62,400 nt of DNA from an uncultured Alistipes sp. (lineage in GTDB: Bacteria; Bacteroidota; Bacteroidia; Bacteroidales; Rikenellaceae). The notes under the pieces are model-generated. The model worked only from the letters and a program-made list of their open reading frames with translations, ran no database searches and was not told where the DNA came from. Shown piece after piece: positions 15,575 through 24,798 of this stretch (positions are counted from its first letter, which is position 1; every line of letters begins with the position of its first letter). The translations under genes were made by a program, and so were the position numbers. The stretch lies in the NCBI GenBank assembly GCA_900768045.1, contig CAAGBL010000040.1, forward strand, positions 1 through 62,400, given 5' to 3'.

Positions 15575-15793
15575 CTAATGACGAAAACCCATAGGAGGCG
15601 TTACCAATAATTCTTCTGTATTACCCTTATCTTTAGGTAGTCCCTGTTTTTTATGTCGAGGAACAGCTCTACCGATCTCCTCATAACGGTCCTTTCTTCT
15701 ATGGGCACATTCGGACCTTTTATCATGTTTTGTTATTGTGGTCGAGGTTGTTTTTGTACCGCTGCTTTTTATCTTTTTATCGCTCATTTTCAT
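15575..15793 (-). CDS. Small basic protein in the hsd operon
   Basis: A 72-aa, Lys/Arg/Thr-rich, soluble protein (SDKKIKSSGTKTTSTTITKH ... VPRHKKQGLPKDKG). The start may be the ATG at 15793 or a second one two codons in (15787). It looks intrinsically disordered. It is 4 nt upstream of the membrane-protein gene and probably translated with it. No known family. It may be a partner or regulator of the membrane protein. Confidence 0.6.
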   Translation of the reverse strand: MKMSDKKIKSSGTKTTSTTITKHDKRSECAHRRKDRYEEIGRAVPRHKKQGLPKDKGNTEELLVTPPMGFRH

Positions 15794-15855
15794 GTTGATT
15801 GATTGTTAGTTGTTACAAAGGTAGTTAAAATATTGCTAATACGACAGATAACTTT

Positions 15856-16602
15856 TTAATCTTTTCTTAAACGATATTTATTTTCTATTGTCTCTATAAA
15901 TTCATTATCATTTATAGGCTCTAAAATATAATTCAAATTCCTTTTGAGGTGCTTCTTGTAGTCGTCTGGGACACGCCCAATGATATACTCGATTATTTCA
16001 TCATCTGGCATCTTATAAAAATCAATATCACTACCCCCTCCGTAAACTAATAAATTAGAAGCTACTAATTCTTTCATGTCCGAAATAATATCCTCACACG
16101 CATATAATTTAAGAAGGTATATTTTAGGCATTACATGTCTATTACCTAATATCAAATCCAAATCAACAATACATTCTTTGTATTCTTCTTGAATAGTAGA
16201 AAGTTTATTTGCCTCTTTTCCCCAATATTCGGGTGAGTGTTTGTAGAAAATATCATTTTCTGTATATGAATATATACGATATAATAAGTGCCTTGGGAAT
16301 TGCTTTATATCTCCAATAACTCGATACAAGTTTCTATATAGTTGATATTCGGCAACATCAATTTGATGCTTCTGTAGCTCTAATTGTTTATTTTGAATTT
16401 CTGTCTGTTTTACTCCTATACGGTAGGTTACATCTATAAGTAACACCGACAAGAATAATGGAGCATACTCTCCCAATAGGCTAAAATCAACCGCCAAACC
16501 TATTTTCGCACATAAATCGTGAACTTGCGTACATTCAACTATTTGGATAAAGCAGATGAATATACCAAAGTATATTATATATCTTAATAACAGCTTATTC
16601 AT
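15856..16602 (-). CDS. Two-TM coiled-coil protein in the hsd operon
   Basis: A 248-aa protein with two N-terminal membrane helices (about residues 4-22 and 45-62), then a short coiled coil (KQTEIQNKQLELQKHQIDVAE) and a mostly helical cytoplasmic domain of about 160 aa. Short two-helix anchors followed by a coiled coil are seen in several bacterial effector proteins, but I recognise no named family. It starts 4 nt after the hsdS stop and is AT-rich like the rest of the insert. It was probably acquired with the hsdS and OLD genes. Confidence 0.75.
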   Translation of the reverse strand: MNKLLLRYIIYFGIFICFIQIVECTQVHDLCAKIGLAVDFSLLGEYAPLFLSVLLIDVTYRIGVKQTEIQNKQLELQKHQIDVAEYQLYRNLYRVIGDIKQFPRHLLYRIYSYTENDIFYKHSPEYWGKEANKLSTIQEEYKECIVDLDLILGNRHVMPKIYLLKLYACEDIISDMKELVASNLLVYGGGSDIDFYKMPDDEIIEYIIGRVPDDYKKHLKRNLNYILEPINDNEFIETIENKYRLRKD

Positions 16603-16606
16603 ATAT

Positions 16607-17716
16607 CTACAATTTTATCTCTCCATTCATCAATTTTGGCAATAAGGTATCACGGAGGGTGGCGAGGGCTTCGTTTTCTTTTTGCAACTCTCCGATTTTA
16701 TTAAACATGGAGGCAACAACTTCATCAAAGGCAGATATGTCATTTTTGTTAGGTACTATAAATGAATACTCTTTCAAATCTGATATAAATATACATTGTT
16801 GTACCGCTCCGTGTGCGAGATGTTTAATCTCATTCCGCTGATACAATAAAGCCGCATACAAAAAGTATGAACTTATAATATCTTAATTGGGTTTAATGAT
16901 GGCAACACTTCTTTGAAATTCATAATTTGTTGGAGATTCATTAACTAAATACATTTCTCCAACTGTTCCTACGGATGTCACTAAAATATCACCTTGCGAT
17001 AGTCTTGTTCTTTTACGTAGTTTTGCAAATGTTTCACGGTCTATTCGCCTTTCATTGCTACCAATGAGCAATTGTCCACTTTTTATATTTTTACAACTCA
17101 ACAAATAGTATTCTCCATTTGGCGAGTCTATCACTGTATTATGTACTCCATCGGTAATGTGTAATGCAATCTCACTAAGTTGTTTTTCCTCCCAATCATC
17201 ACTGCGATTATCTACAAACCATTGCTTATAGAGGGCTTGGGCTTGGGATTCGAGGTTGGCATTTATACGACGATTACACTCGATTTTATCATCTATCGCA
17301 CCCAATATCCCCGCAATCCGCCTCTGCTCCTCCAACGACGGCAAAGATAGTTGTAGTCGTTTCAAATCATCAATTGTAATTTGAGATTGAGCAGAGCCGC
17401 TATCTAAATACTTTAGATTGCTCAATAAAAATTTATAATAAAAAAATTGCGGATTGCAAATGTTTACATCAAGATTAACAGCAATAGAAAGATTTGTTAA
17501 AAAGCAATCTTCTTTCGCCATTTTAACATCTCCTGTTCCGCCAACACCTCGGGCAACTACTATAATTGTTCCTTTGCCACAATTATATGTATCAGTAAGT
17601 CCGACATTACGATACCCCGACCAAATAGGATACCTACCACTATTATTTTTAGGTGGAAGTTTCCCATATTTCATTGTCGCAATATCCCCCAATCTATATG
17701 TTTTCCACGAAGTCAT
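16607..17716 (-). pseudogene. hsdS: Type I specificity subunit, split by one stop codon
   Basis: The frame is continuous over 369 codons except for one TAA at 16883-16885. The first part (277 aa, 17716-16883) holds target-recognition domain 1, the central conserved helix (LPSLEEQRRIAGILGAIDDKIECNRRIN and the following helix) and most of recognition domain 2. The last part contains SDLKEYSFIVPNKNDISAF, the second conserved helix (MFNKIGELQKENEALATLRD) and the typical end LLPKLMNGEIKL. A CAA to TAA change would explain it. Without read-through the product lacks the second conserved helix, so target recognition may be lost or altered; half-size S proteins can sometimes dimerise. It overlaps no neighbour and follows the OLD gene by 6 nt. 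Confidence 0.85.
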
Positions 17717-17722
17717 AATTAA

Positions 17723-19534
17723 TTACGCAAAACTATATACATCCAATTGTTTGAGAAGACTGTCAAATTTATTTATTGTGTCTTCTGACAATACAATATC
17801 TTCATTTTTAATCAACGCGCTTTGAATAGCTGTATTAAAAGCACTCTTTTTATACTCGGTAGCAGAGTCATCAAATCTTTGTGTTATAGCTAACTTTTCA
17901 TCTGCCGAGAAGATATCCTCCATCATAACCTCTCCAATTTCTGGCGCAAGATCGTTATATGTTTTGATGTTTGGCGAAATAATATTACCGAAAATTTTCA
18001 TATACTCCTGCTTTGCCTTTTTACCTGCCTTATCTGCATCAAGCAATATCAAATATGGCTTTCCCCAACCAATATACAACTGTATGATATTATGATTTTT
18101 ATCACATCCCACTCCTGGCAAAAAATGGATATTTTTATACCTATTGTGCAATAGTACCTCGTTTATATATCTTAGTGTATAGTAATCATTCTTCCCTTCG
18201 GTAACAATTATGTTAGGTATATTCTCTAAAAGACCCGGTTGATATTCTAATGTATCTAATATCGGTTGAAAATAATCTCTTTGTTCTGGATATTTTGACA
18301 CAAATTGCTTATATGGAATAGCTGTAATATTTGTAACTTTACGATCTCCAAAAAGTTCCTTATAATCTACGGCCTCATTTTTAACAACGAATGCTCCCTC
18401 TAACCATTTGGGGTTTATCATATGGTGGCTGTGAGTAGTATATAAAAGTTTCAGAGGTTTATACTCGTCGCCAACAAATCGCTCAAAAGTTTCAAGTAAT
18501 CGTTTTTGTGCAGTAGAGTGTAAATTAGAAGCGGGTTCATCTAACAAGAACAAAGTTTCTCCCAAGTCTGTCTTTCTATTTTTTCGAAATAGAATGAAGA
18601 ACAAGAAAGAGAAAAACCATCTAAAGCCAACACTTCTTTCAGAAATATAAAATGAGTCTGAATCTTCAATGCGAATTTCCACATAAAAATCAAGTTCACT
18701 GCTATTCTCTTCCTTTGATGTATCGAAGTTCAATTCAATTTTAGCTGTCGTGTCTGAATTAAACAGTTTGCCCCAACTCGAAAAAACCTCACGAGTTATA
18801 TACTCTTGTAATATATTTTTCCTAGCTCTAAAAATATCTTTAGAGCCAGCATCCCCCTTGATATACACATTGTAAAGATGTGTTTCAATATTACCATCTT
18901 TATCAATAACCTCTTGAACAATATCTTCTATAATATCTTTGTAGGGTTTATTAAATTTCTTATTCGATTTTGGACCATAAAGATATATCCTATCGGGAAA
19001 TTCGAATAAAAGATTCTTATAATACACTATTCTCGGCATTAAAGAATTTTTAATATATCCAACAACTGTTTGCCAATCTTTGTTCTTATCTCCTAACATG
19101 ATATACTTTCTTCCGCCCTTTTTCTTAACTCGTGGATCAAAATCCCAATATGAAGTTGGTTGTGATTTTAGTTGAGAACTCTGAAAAGACCAACAATGAT
19201 TAATGGTAAAGAAATCGATATATCTATAGTCAGAATACCCTAATTCTTTATATTTCTCCAATATTCTACGGTTGTCTTCTTCATCAACTTCCACATATGC
19301 AGTTAAAGATACATCACCAGTAAAAGAGGCCTTTAAATGCTTTGGAATAAATTGATGGGCATCTTCTTGTGGGACATTTGTAACTACTGCATTAATAGCA
19401 TCCAAAATAGTTGTTTTGCCACTCTCATTGAGACCGACAAATGTGTGTATACGGTTATAAGGTTGCTTTGATAAATCAATAGTCAAATCCTTAATACCCT
19501 TAAAATTCTTTATTTCAAACTTTGTATATCTCAT
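17723..19534 (-). CDS. OLD-family ATPase/TOPRIM nuclease within the hsd operon
   Basis: A 603-aa protein. An SMC/RecF-like ATPase half has Walker A VGLNESGKTT (residues about 33-42), a hydrophobic VGFRWFFSFLFFILF near the signature region and Walker B LLDEPASNLHS. A C-terminal TOPRIM domain has IIVTEGKNDYYTL (catalytic Glu) and LILLDADKAGKKAKQ (DxD). This is the OLD/GajA type of domain order; such proteins are DNA nucleases, several of which act in anti-phage defence. The ATG at 19534 (MRYTKFEIKNFKGIKDL) is chosen because this is the classic N-terminus of the fold; longer frames overlap hsdM. No UvrD-like GajB partner is nearby, so it is not a standard Gabija pair. AT-rich, unlike hsdM. Confidence 0.88.
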   Translation of the reverse strand: MRYTKFEIKNFKGIKDLTIDLSKQPYNRIHTFVGLNESGKTTILDAINAVVTNVPQEDAHQFIPKHLKASFTGDVSLTAYVEVDEEDNRRILEKYKELGYSDYRYIDFFTINHCWSFQSSQLKSQPTSYWDFDPRVKKKGGRKYIMLGDKNKDWQTVVGYIKNSLMPRIVYYKNLLFEFPDRIYLYGPKSNKKFNKPYKDIIEDIVQEVIDKDGNIETHLYNVYIKGDAGSKDIFRARKNILQEYITREVFSSWGKLFNSDTTAKIELNFDTSKEENSSELDFYVEIRIEDSDSFYISERSVGFRWFFSFLFFILFRKNRKTDLGETLFLLDEPASNLHSTAQKRLLETFERFVGDEYKPLKLLYTTHSHHMINPKWLEGAFVVKNEAVDYKELFGDRKVTNITAIPYKQFVSKYPEQRDYFQPILDTLEYQPGLLENIPNIIVTEGKNDYYTLRYINEVLLHNRYKNIHFLPGVGCDKNHNIIQLYIGWGKPYLILLDADKAGKKAKQEYMKIFGNIISPNIKTYNDLAPEIGEVMMEDIFSADEKLAITQRFDDSATEYKKSAFNTAIQSALIKNEDIVLSEDTINKFDSLLKQLDVYSFA

Positions 19535-19556
19535 GGCTTCCTCATTATTTATTTTC

Positions 19557-21068
19557 CTACAATTTATACCCAATACTTTCGAGCTGTTTTTTGATTTCGG
19601 CTTCGAGGGTGTGCGACTGCTCAAAGAGGGTGGCGAGTTCGCCCGTAAGGCGCTGCATCTTCTCCTCGAATGGCTCGGCATCCTGCTCCTGCTCGGCAAT
19701 GCCTACATAGCGGCCCGGAGTGAGGATATAGTCCTGCTCCTTAATCTTGGCGATATCGACAACAGCGCAGAAACCCTTCTCATCAGTGAGCGTACCCTCG
19801 GTAAATGCCTTATAGGTATTGGCAATACGCATAATATCGCCCTCTGTGCCATCGGTCAGTTCACGCAGTTTGCGAGTAACCATAGTGCCGAGGTTGCGGG
19901 CATCGATAAACAGAGTCTTGCCCTTCTGCTTCTTCGCCTTATTGAAAAACCAAATCGACACGGGTATCTGCGTAGTGTAGAACAACTGCGACGGCATAGC
20001 GACAATACAGTCCACGAGGTCAGCCTCGACAAGCCTACGGCGGATTTCGCCCTCGCCACCGCTCTGGCTCGACAGCGAGCCATTAGCAAGTACCACGCCC
20101 GCACGGCCCGCAGGTGCGAGGTGGTGGATGATGTGCTGAATCCACGCAAAGTTAGCGTTGCCATTAGGTGGCGTGCCGAACTTCCAGCGCACATCGTCAG
20201 CGAGTTTGTCCGCACCCCAGTCGCTGAGGTTGAATGGCGGGTTAGCCAAGACAAAGTCAGCCTTCAAGGTCGGGTGGCAGTCATTGAAGAAAGTATCGGC
20301 GTTATACTGTCCGAGGTCGGCCTCAATACCACGAATGGCGAGATTCATCTGCGCCATCTTCCAAGTGGTAGGGTTTGAGTCCTGGCCATAGACCGAGATA
20401 TTGTTGATATTTCCGGAATGGCTCTCGATAAACTTTGCGGACTGCACAAACATACCGCCAGAGCCACAGCAAGGGTCATAGACACGACCGGCGTAGGGCT
20501 CTAAGACATTAACAAGGGCCTTAACAATGCAGGCAGGGGTGTAGAACTCGCCCGCCAGCTTGCCCTCTGCCTCGGCGAACTTCGAGAGGCAGTATTCGTA
20601 GGCACGACCGAGGATATCCTTCGAGTCACCGTGCTCGTGCATCTTGATATTGGTGAACAGATCGACCACATCGCCCAAGCGGCGCTTGTCGAGCTCGGGG
20701 CGTGCAAAGTTCTTAGGCAGAATATCTTTCAGTCGGCGGTTCTCCTTCTCGATAGCACGCATAGCGTTGTCGATGGTTGTGCCAATCTCAGGAGTGTGGG
20801 CCGCAGCCGCAATAACCGACCAGCGAGCATCGGTCGGAACATAGAAAATATTCTCGGCGGTGTACTCGTCCTTATCCTCCTCGAAGCCCTCGCCCTCGGC
20901 AACAAGTACCTCGTAGCGAGCCTCGAACTTATCCGAAATATACTTCAAAAAGATAAGGCCAAGCACCACGGATTTATACTCCGAAGCGTCGATATTGCCA
21001 CGCATCTTGTCTGCCGCTTTCCAAATCTGATCCTCAAAACCGATATCTGCTGTGTTAAGTTTAGCCAT
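19557..21068 (-). CDS. hsdM: Type I DNA methyltransferase M subunit
   Basis: A 503-aa HsdM. It has an N-terminal helical bundle (FEDQIWKAADKMRGNIDASEY), the AdoMet-binding motif YDPCCGSGGMF (residues about 197-207) and the catalytic NPPF (276-279) of N6-adenine methyltransferases. The C-terminus has the usual coiled coil that contacts HsdS. It is the first gene of the operon, with a good promoter just upstream. With HsdS it methylates the bipartite target, and with HsdR it forms the restriction complex. GC and codon use are like hsdR. The next gene starts 22 nt downstream. Confidence 0.96.
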   Translation of the reverse strand: MAKLNTADIGFEDQIWKAADKMRGNIDASEYKSVVLGLIFLKYISDKFEARYEVLVAEGEGFEEDKDEYTAENIFYVPTDARWSVIAAAAHTPEIGTTIDNAMRAIEKENRRLKDILPKNFARPELDKRRLGDVVDLFTNIKMHEHGDSKDILGRAYEYCLSKFAEAEGKLAGEFYTPACIVKALVNVLEPYAGRVYDPCCGSGGMFVQSAKFIESHSGNINNISVYGQDSNPTTWKMAQMNLAIRGIEADLGQYNADTFFNDCHPTLKADFVLANPPFNLSDWGADKLADDVRWKFGTPPNGNANFAWIQHIIHHLAPAGRAGVVLANGSLSSQSGGEGEIRRRLVEADLVDCIVAMPSQLFYTTQIPVSIWFFNKAKKQKGKTLFIDARNLGTMVTRKLRELTDGTEGDIMRIANTYKAFTEGTLTDEKGFCAVVDIAKIKEQDYILTPGRYVGIAEQEQDAEPFEEKMQRLTGELATLFEQSHTLEAEIKKQLESIGYKL

Positions 21069-21086
21069 AGTAGTTAAATTTTGTAG

Positions 21087-21117
21087 TAAAGGTAACTATT
21101 TTTTTACGAGAGAGCAA
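21087..21117 (-). promoter_or_regulatory. Promoter of the hsd operon
   Basis: On the minus strand: TTTG (21114-21117), 19 nt, TACCTTTA (21087-21094), 18 nt before the hsdM ATG. One mismatch in the -7 box. Confidence 0.7.
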
Positions 21118-21142
21118 AAAAGAGAACCATTTTTGAAATCTA

Positions 21143-21619
21143 CTACAAAATAAAACAGGGAGTTGAGCCAGTTGAGTAGGTGAAATGCAGAGTTGAGAGT
21201 TGGCTCATATTATCGAATGGAGCGAAGACGAGTTCGTCGGCAAGATTGGCGGTTGCCCAGTTACGAATCTGGGAGTTGCAATATGAGTGGCGAGAGTAGT
21301 TGCGGAACGACACGAAAAGCAGTCGATTTTCGTCGTAGGCGGCTTGTAGATGTGCGGGGATTTTACGGTATAATGAGCGGCCGAGTGTTACTACAACTGA
21401 GCATCTGTGAGCGAGTAAAATATCTAATACTGTGCGTTCTATTGGAGAGTGGAAACCACTAATGACAATCTTGTCGGTCTGCGCTATTTCTTGCGCCCAG
21501 CGAGTAGCGAGTTCGAGCGCCTCGGGTGGTGCATTACGAGAAGCGAAGAATGCCACAAGCGGTCTATCCAACAAGTCCTTATTTCCGGATAAGTCCATAA
21601 AAAAGCGCAGGCGCTGCAT
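21143..21619 (-). CDS. DprA/SLOG-like Rossmann-fold protein
   Basis: A 158-aa protein resembling the short DprA-like (SLOG superfamily) proteins of Bacteroidales: RPLVAFFASRNAPPEALELA, then IVISGFHSPIERTVLDILL (the GFHSP loop corresponds to the nucleotide or DNA binding loop), VVVTLGRSLYRKIP and LLFVSF. It is shorter than DprA proper (about 370 aa) and has no separate SAM or winged-helix domain. A second in-frame ATG at 21598 (MDLSGNK) may be the real start. SLOG proteins bind nucleotides or nucleic acid and are often found next to restriction systems. It is upstream of the hsd operon on the same strand but separated from it by the hsd promoter. Confidence 0.75.
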   Translation of the reverse strand: MQRLRFFMDLSGNKDLLDRPLVAFFASRNAPPEALELATRWAQEIAQTDKIVISGFHSPIERTVLDILLAHRCSVVVTLGRSLYRKIPAHLQAAYDENRLLFVSFRNYSRHSYCNSQIRNWATANLADELVFAPFDNMSQLSTLHFTYSTGSTPCFIL

Positions 21620-21973
21620 TTACTTATCCCGAACTCAAGGCCTTGGCTGCCCTTCACACGAATAAGCAACACAAACGCCCACGCTGGAGATATATCGCAT
21701 ATACCGAGCCAATCGGTAGTGGATATACGACCGTGCGTGGACATCTTGTTGCCGACCTTCGTGTAAATTAAAACCGCCAAGTTTTTGAGTTCGGAAGAAT
21801 CGTCAAAAAATATCCAATCAAATATGTATGGCTCAACAACCGAAGTCGTTAGCCGTAACAAAGATAAGCAAAATTTCTGAAAGTCCTGATATTTGGGGAA
21901 TAACTATTTTGCGAGAGCCTCAACGCTGTATCACAAAAATAACTAACTTTGCGGTATAGTTTTATGCGAAACG
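21620..21973. other. Intergenic, no clear gene
   Basis: A minus-strand frame (21484-21861) runs through this space into the DprA-like gene, but its composition is not convincing. A -7 box TAACTTTG at 21944-21951 without a good -33 element probably serves the plus-strand gene at 21974. Confidence 0.45.
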
Positions 21974-22906
21974 ATGAAACCAATAAAGTTTAAGCCTTAT
22001 AGCATTATGGATAAGTTGGGACTTGATGATAATTGTCAGTTTGAGTTCTTTTTCTCTTATCTTGATCATTACTATCAACACTTATCTAAATTCTGTGATA
22101 TATCCAATATGATAGACCCTAAAGCCTTTTTATTGAGGGGAGTGTCAAAAATATTAGATATAGAACAGTCTACACACTTACTTGCATCAGAAAATCGAGA
22201 TATAAATTCTATTCTTGTATTGACTAGAACGGCATTAGATTATTTCTCAGTGTTGAATCTATTTTACAACAAGACTAGCAATGAAGAAGAGCGACTTTTT
22301 AGAATTATATTATATGAGTTAGATGGGCTTACTACTCGTATAAAGATGCTTCAACATCAAGCTGATTTTGATCCGCGACACATTTCAAAACAAGACTATG
22401 ACAAGATTATCCAGCAATGTAATAATGCTAAGGAATCTGATGAAAAGGATTGTGAATATTTGAGATCAAGGTTGAGTTTTTTTTCATTTATAGATACTGT
22501 TAATAGACAAATTATTAGCAACAACCTTTGGAAATATAAGCATGTTGAAAGCGAAGAATGTTATAAGTGGAAACAATTGTATAACATATATTTCAATGAC
22601 AATGTCTCCTCATTTAGCCAACATTACCTATCACATTATGTTCATGGTTTAGCAATAAGTGACATACAATATTTTTCAGAGAAAAGCGAGCTCCCAAATA
22701 TTCATTTGTCTATGGGCATATCTATAATGGGTCATCTGTTGAAAATGATTCAGAATATATTTGCCGATGATGTCAAAGAATTAGACGAAGAATTCAAAAC
22801 CAATATGATACCTTGTTTTATAGAAAGTATTCCACATGAAGTAATAGCAAAAATATGTGATGAAATATTTCATTGTAGTACTAATGTCGATGTATTTTGC
22901 AACTGA
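21974..22906 (+). CDS. Hypothetical protein, 310 aa
   Basis: A mostly helical, soluble, AT-rich protein. The middle has ILVLTRTALDYFSVLNLFYN and a later LSHYVHGLAISD, which is reminiscent of DUF5677-type proteins (arginine in an early helix, His motif later). I cannot assign it firmly. It is monocistronic, with a -7 box at 21944. It stands between the hsd locus and the core genome, and its low GC suggests it came in with the accessory region. Confidence 0.65.
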   Translation: MKPIKFKPYSIMDKLGLDDNCQFEFFFSYLDHYYQHLSKFCDISNMIDPKAFLLRGVSKILDIEQSTHLLASENRDINSILVLTRTALDYFSVLNLFYNKTSNEEERLFRIILYELDGLTTRIKMLQHQADFDPRHISKQDYDKIIQQCNNAKESDEKDCEYLRSRLSFFSFIDTVNRQIISNNLWKYKHVESEECYKWKQLYNIYFNDNVSSFSQHYLSHYVHGLAISDIQYFSEKSELPNIHLSMGISIMGHLLKMIQNIFADDVKELDEEFKTNMIPCFIESIPHEVIAKICDEIFHCSTNVDVFCN

Positions 22907-23025
22907 AATGGCTAAGGTTCTAAAACAGTATCTATTCTTAACAGATCAATTAGAAGAGTAGTGATTTCCAGCCTTTTACACCCATTGGTTTGCTAGCGAT
23001 TTAACAACTACTTACTGATAACAAT

Positions 23026-23574
23026 ATGGAGATAACCGAAAAACTACATACCACATCTCGTGAGCAGTGGCGAGAGTGGCTGGCTGAAAACCACTCCACA
23101 AAGCGTGAGATATGGATTTCGACAACCAAAAGTCCCGACGGGCTGCAATACCTCGATGCTGTGGAGGAGGCGTTGTGTTTCGGCTGGATTGACTCCACTA
23201 TCAAAGCGGGCGAGGGCGTTATGTGGCGACGATTCTCTCCTCGACGCAAGCGTAGCCCGTGGACCGAACTCAACAAGGAGCGATGCCGACGACTCGAACG
23301 ATTGGGGCTTATGACTGATGCCGGGCGTGCGGTGCTGCCTGATATGGACTTTCATATTGACGATGATGTTCTCGTGGCATTGCAGAGTGACGAAACCGTA
23401 TGGCAGAACTTTCAAACTTTGCCTGCGCTCTATGTGCGAGTTCGCATCGACAATATTCAAAATATCCGCAAGCGAGATCCTGAGTCATACCAGCGCCGCC
23501 TTCAGAAATTCATCGAGAACACTCGCAACGGCATTATGTATGGCGAGTGGCACGATGATGGGCGACTGCTCTAA
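23026..23574 (+). CDS. YdeI/OmpD-associated family protein
   Basis: A 182-aa protein with the complete pattern of the OmdA/YdeI family: TSREQWREWLAENHSTKREIWI near the start, then YLDAVEEALCFGWIDS, RRFSPRRKRSPWTELNKERCRRLERLGLMT and a C-terminal segment ending RNGIMYGEW. It is soluble and about family length. The molecular function is unknown; homologues are linked to bacteriocin or stress protection. It is monocistronic and ends just before a strong terminator. Confidence 0.88.
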   Translation: MEITEKLHTTSREQWREWLAENHSTKREIWISTTKSPDGLQYLDAVEEALCFGWIDSTIKAGEGVMWRRFSPRRKRSPWTELNKERCRRLERLGLMTDAGRAVLPDMDFHIDDDVLVALQSDETVWQNFQTLPALYVRVRIDNIQNIRKRDPESYQRRLQKFIENTRNGIMYGEWHDDGRLL

Positions 23575-23591
23575 TGACGTATTCTGCCCTC

Positions 23592-23625
23592 AAAAAGATA
23601 GCTCAAGAGGCTATCTTTTTGTTTT
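23592..23625 (+). terminator. Rho-independent terminator
   Basis: The stem aaaaagatagc (23592-23602) pairs with gctatcttttt (23610-23620) around tcaagag. It works for the YdeI-like gene and, being symmetric, for the convergent transporter operon. Confidence 0.8.
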
Positions 23626-23631
23626 GTTAGC

Positions 23632-24798
23632 CTATCTAAACCCCTGCTTGGGAATAGTTGCAAGGAGGAGGTAGGCGATAGCCTGAAGCCACAGGGTGGC
23701 GAGCTCGGGGGCGATGTCGGCGAGTGAGGAGCCCATGGAGCTGAGCTCCACGAAGGCGAGGGTGGCGGGGGCTGCGGGAAAGAGGTAGTGTGCGGCGTGC
23801 CAGGGTGTAGGCAGCAGCTCGAGAGGGTAGGATATGCCGGCGATGAAGATAAGTCCCACGGAGAAGAAGGTAATGAGCACGATAGGTGCTTCACGGTCGC
23901 TGAATAGTCGCCCGAAGCACTGCGCAAAGAGCGATGTGGCAAGCATGAAGGGTAGCATGAGCGCCATCAAATTCAGCGTTGAGGCGAGGTGCGGCAGATC
24001 AAATATACGGGGCAGTAGCCCGATAAGGAATACGGATAGTAAACCATATATCAGGCAGTATGTGGCGCTGCGAGCGAGGGATATTGTCATACGCCCACCG
24101 AAGCCTATCTCTCTGCCACGTAGCGGCGTTATGCTCATAGCTCGACGCCCGCCACTATTCATGCTCACAACCATAACCATCGTCTGAAATATGATAATCA
24201 CAAAGACCACGGGAATAAGGTAGTCGGCATACCCCTTTGTGGGGTTGAAGAGTGCATTGCCCACAGCCTCGGTCGTCGTGCGGTCGCTAAGAGTAAGTTG
24301 TAGGGTTGGTGGCAGTGTCCACAGCATATTATTGCGGGTGTCGTCGTCAAGCTCGAGCATAGCATCTATGACGGCCTCAACAGTGGCTTCGTAGTAGAGG
24401 AATGTGGCTGTCGATGAGAGTATTACAAATATGGCTTGCTTGCCTCTGCCTATGCGTTTGCTCATGTCGTGAGGTAGGTAGAGTATCGCCACTGCTTCGC
24501 CATGGCTTAGCTGGGAGCGTGCCTCGCCAAGGTCGGTAGCAGATGTCACAATCTCGGCATCTGGCGAGGCGTTTACAAGGCGTATAAGGTGGCGTGAGAG
24601 GTGGGTATGTGTGTTGTCTACGACCACGATAGGGGCTTCACGCACCACGTTGGGCCTATATAGCAGGTTATAGAGTAGGCCATAGGCTACCACGCCACCA
24701 ACGATGAGTATCACGGCAGACAGCGACGTGGCAACGTCCCACAGCTCCTTGCGAAACGTGATGTTAAAAAGGCGAAGGGCTCTATTTACTCCTCTCAT
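23632..24798 (-). CDS. ABC-2 type exporter permease 2
   Basis: About 388 aa. One N-terminal membrane helix is followed by a large periplasmic domain (about residues 45-190) and five more helices ending in a typical ABC-2 region (VLITFFSVGLIFIAGISYPLELLP). YbhS/YbhR/YhhJ-like. The start is taken at MRGVNRALRLF (24798), which overlaps the previous gene by 17 nt; the longer frame would run deep into that gene. It is the last gene of a four-gene minus-strand operon. With the other permease, the membrane-fusion protein and the TolC-like protein it should form an envelope-spanning exporter. No ATPase gene is visible beside it. Confidence 0.85.
   Translation of the reverse strand: MRGVNRALRLFNITFRKELWDVATSLSAVILIVGGVVAYGLLYNLLYRPNVVREAPIVVVDNTHTHLSRHLIRLVNASPDAEIVTSATDLGEARSQLSHGEAVAILYLPHDMSKRIGRGKQAIFVILSSTATFLYYEATVEAVIDAMLELDDDTRNNMLWTLPPTLQLTLSDRTTTEAVGNALFNPTKGYADYLIPVVFVIIIFQTMVMVVSMNSGGRRAMSITPLRGREIGFGGRMTISLARSATYCLIYGLLSVFLIGLLPRIFDLPHLASTLNLMALMLPFMLATSLFAQCFGRLFSDREAPIVLITFFSVGLIFIAGISYPLELLPTPWHAAHYLFPAAPATLAFVELSSMGSSLADIAPELATLWLQAIAYLLLATIPKQGFR

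Noticed and set aside
21484..21861. 125-aa minus-strand frame upstream of the DprA-like gene
   Set aside because: Its second half overlaps the DprA-like gene in another frame and it has no recognisable domain.
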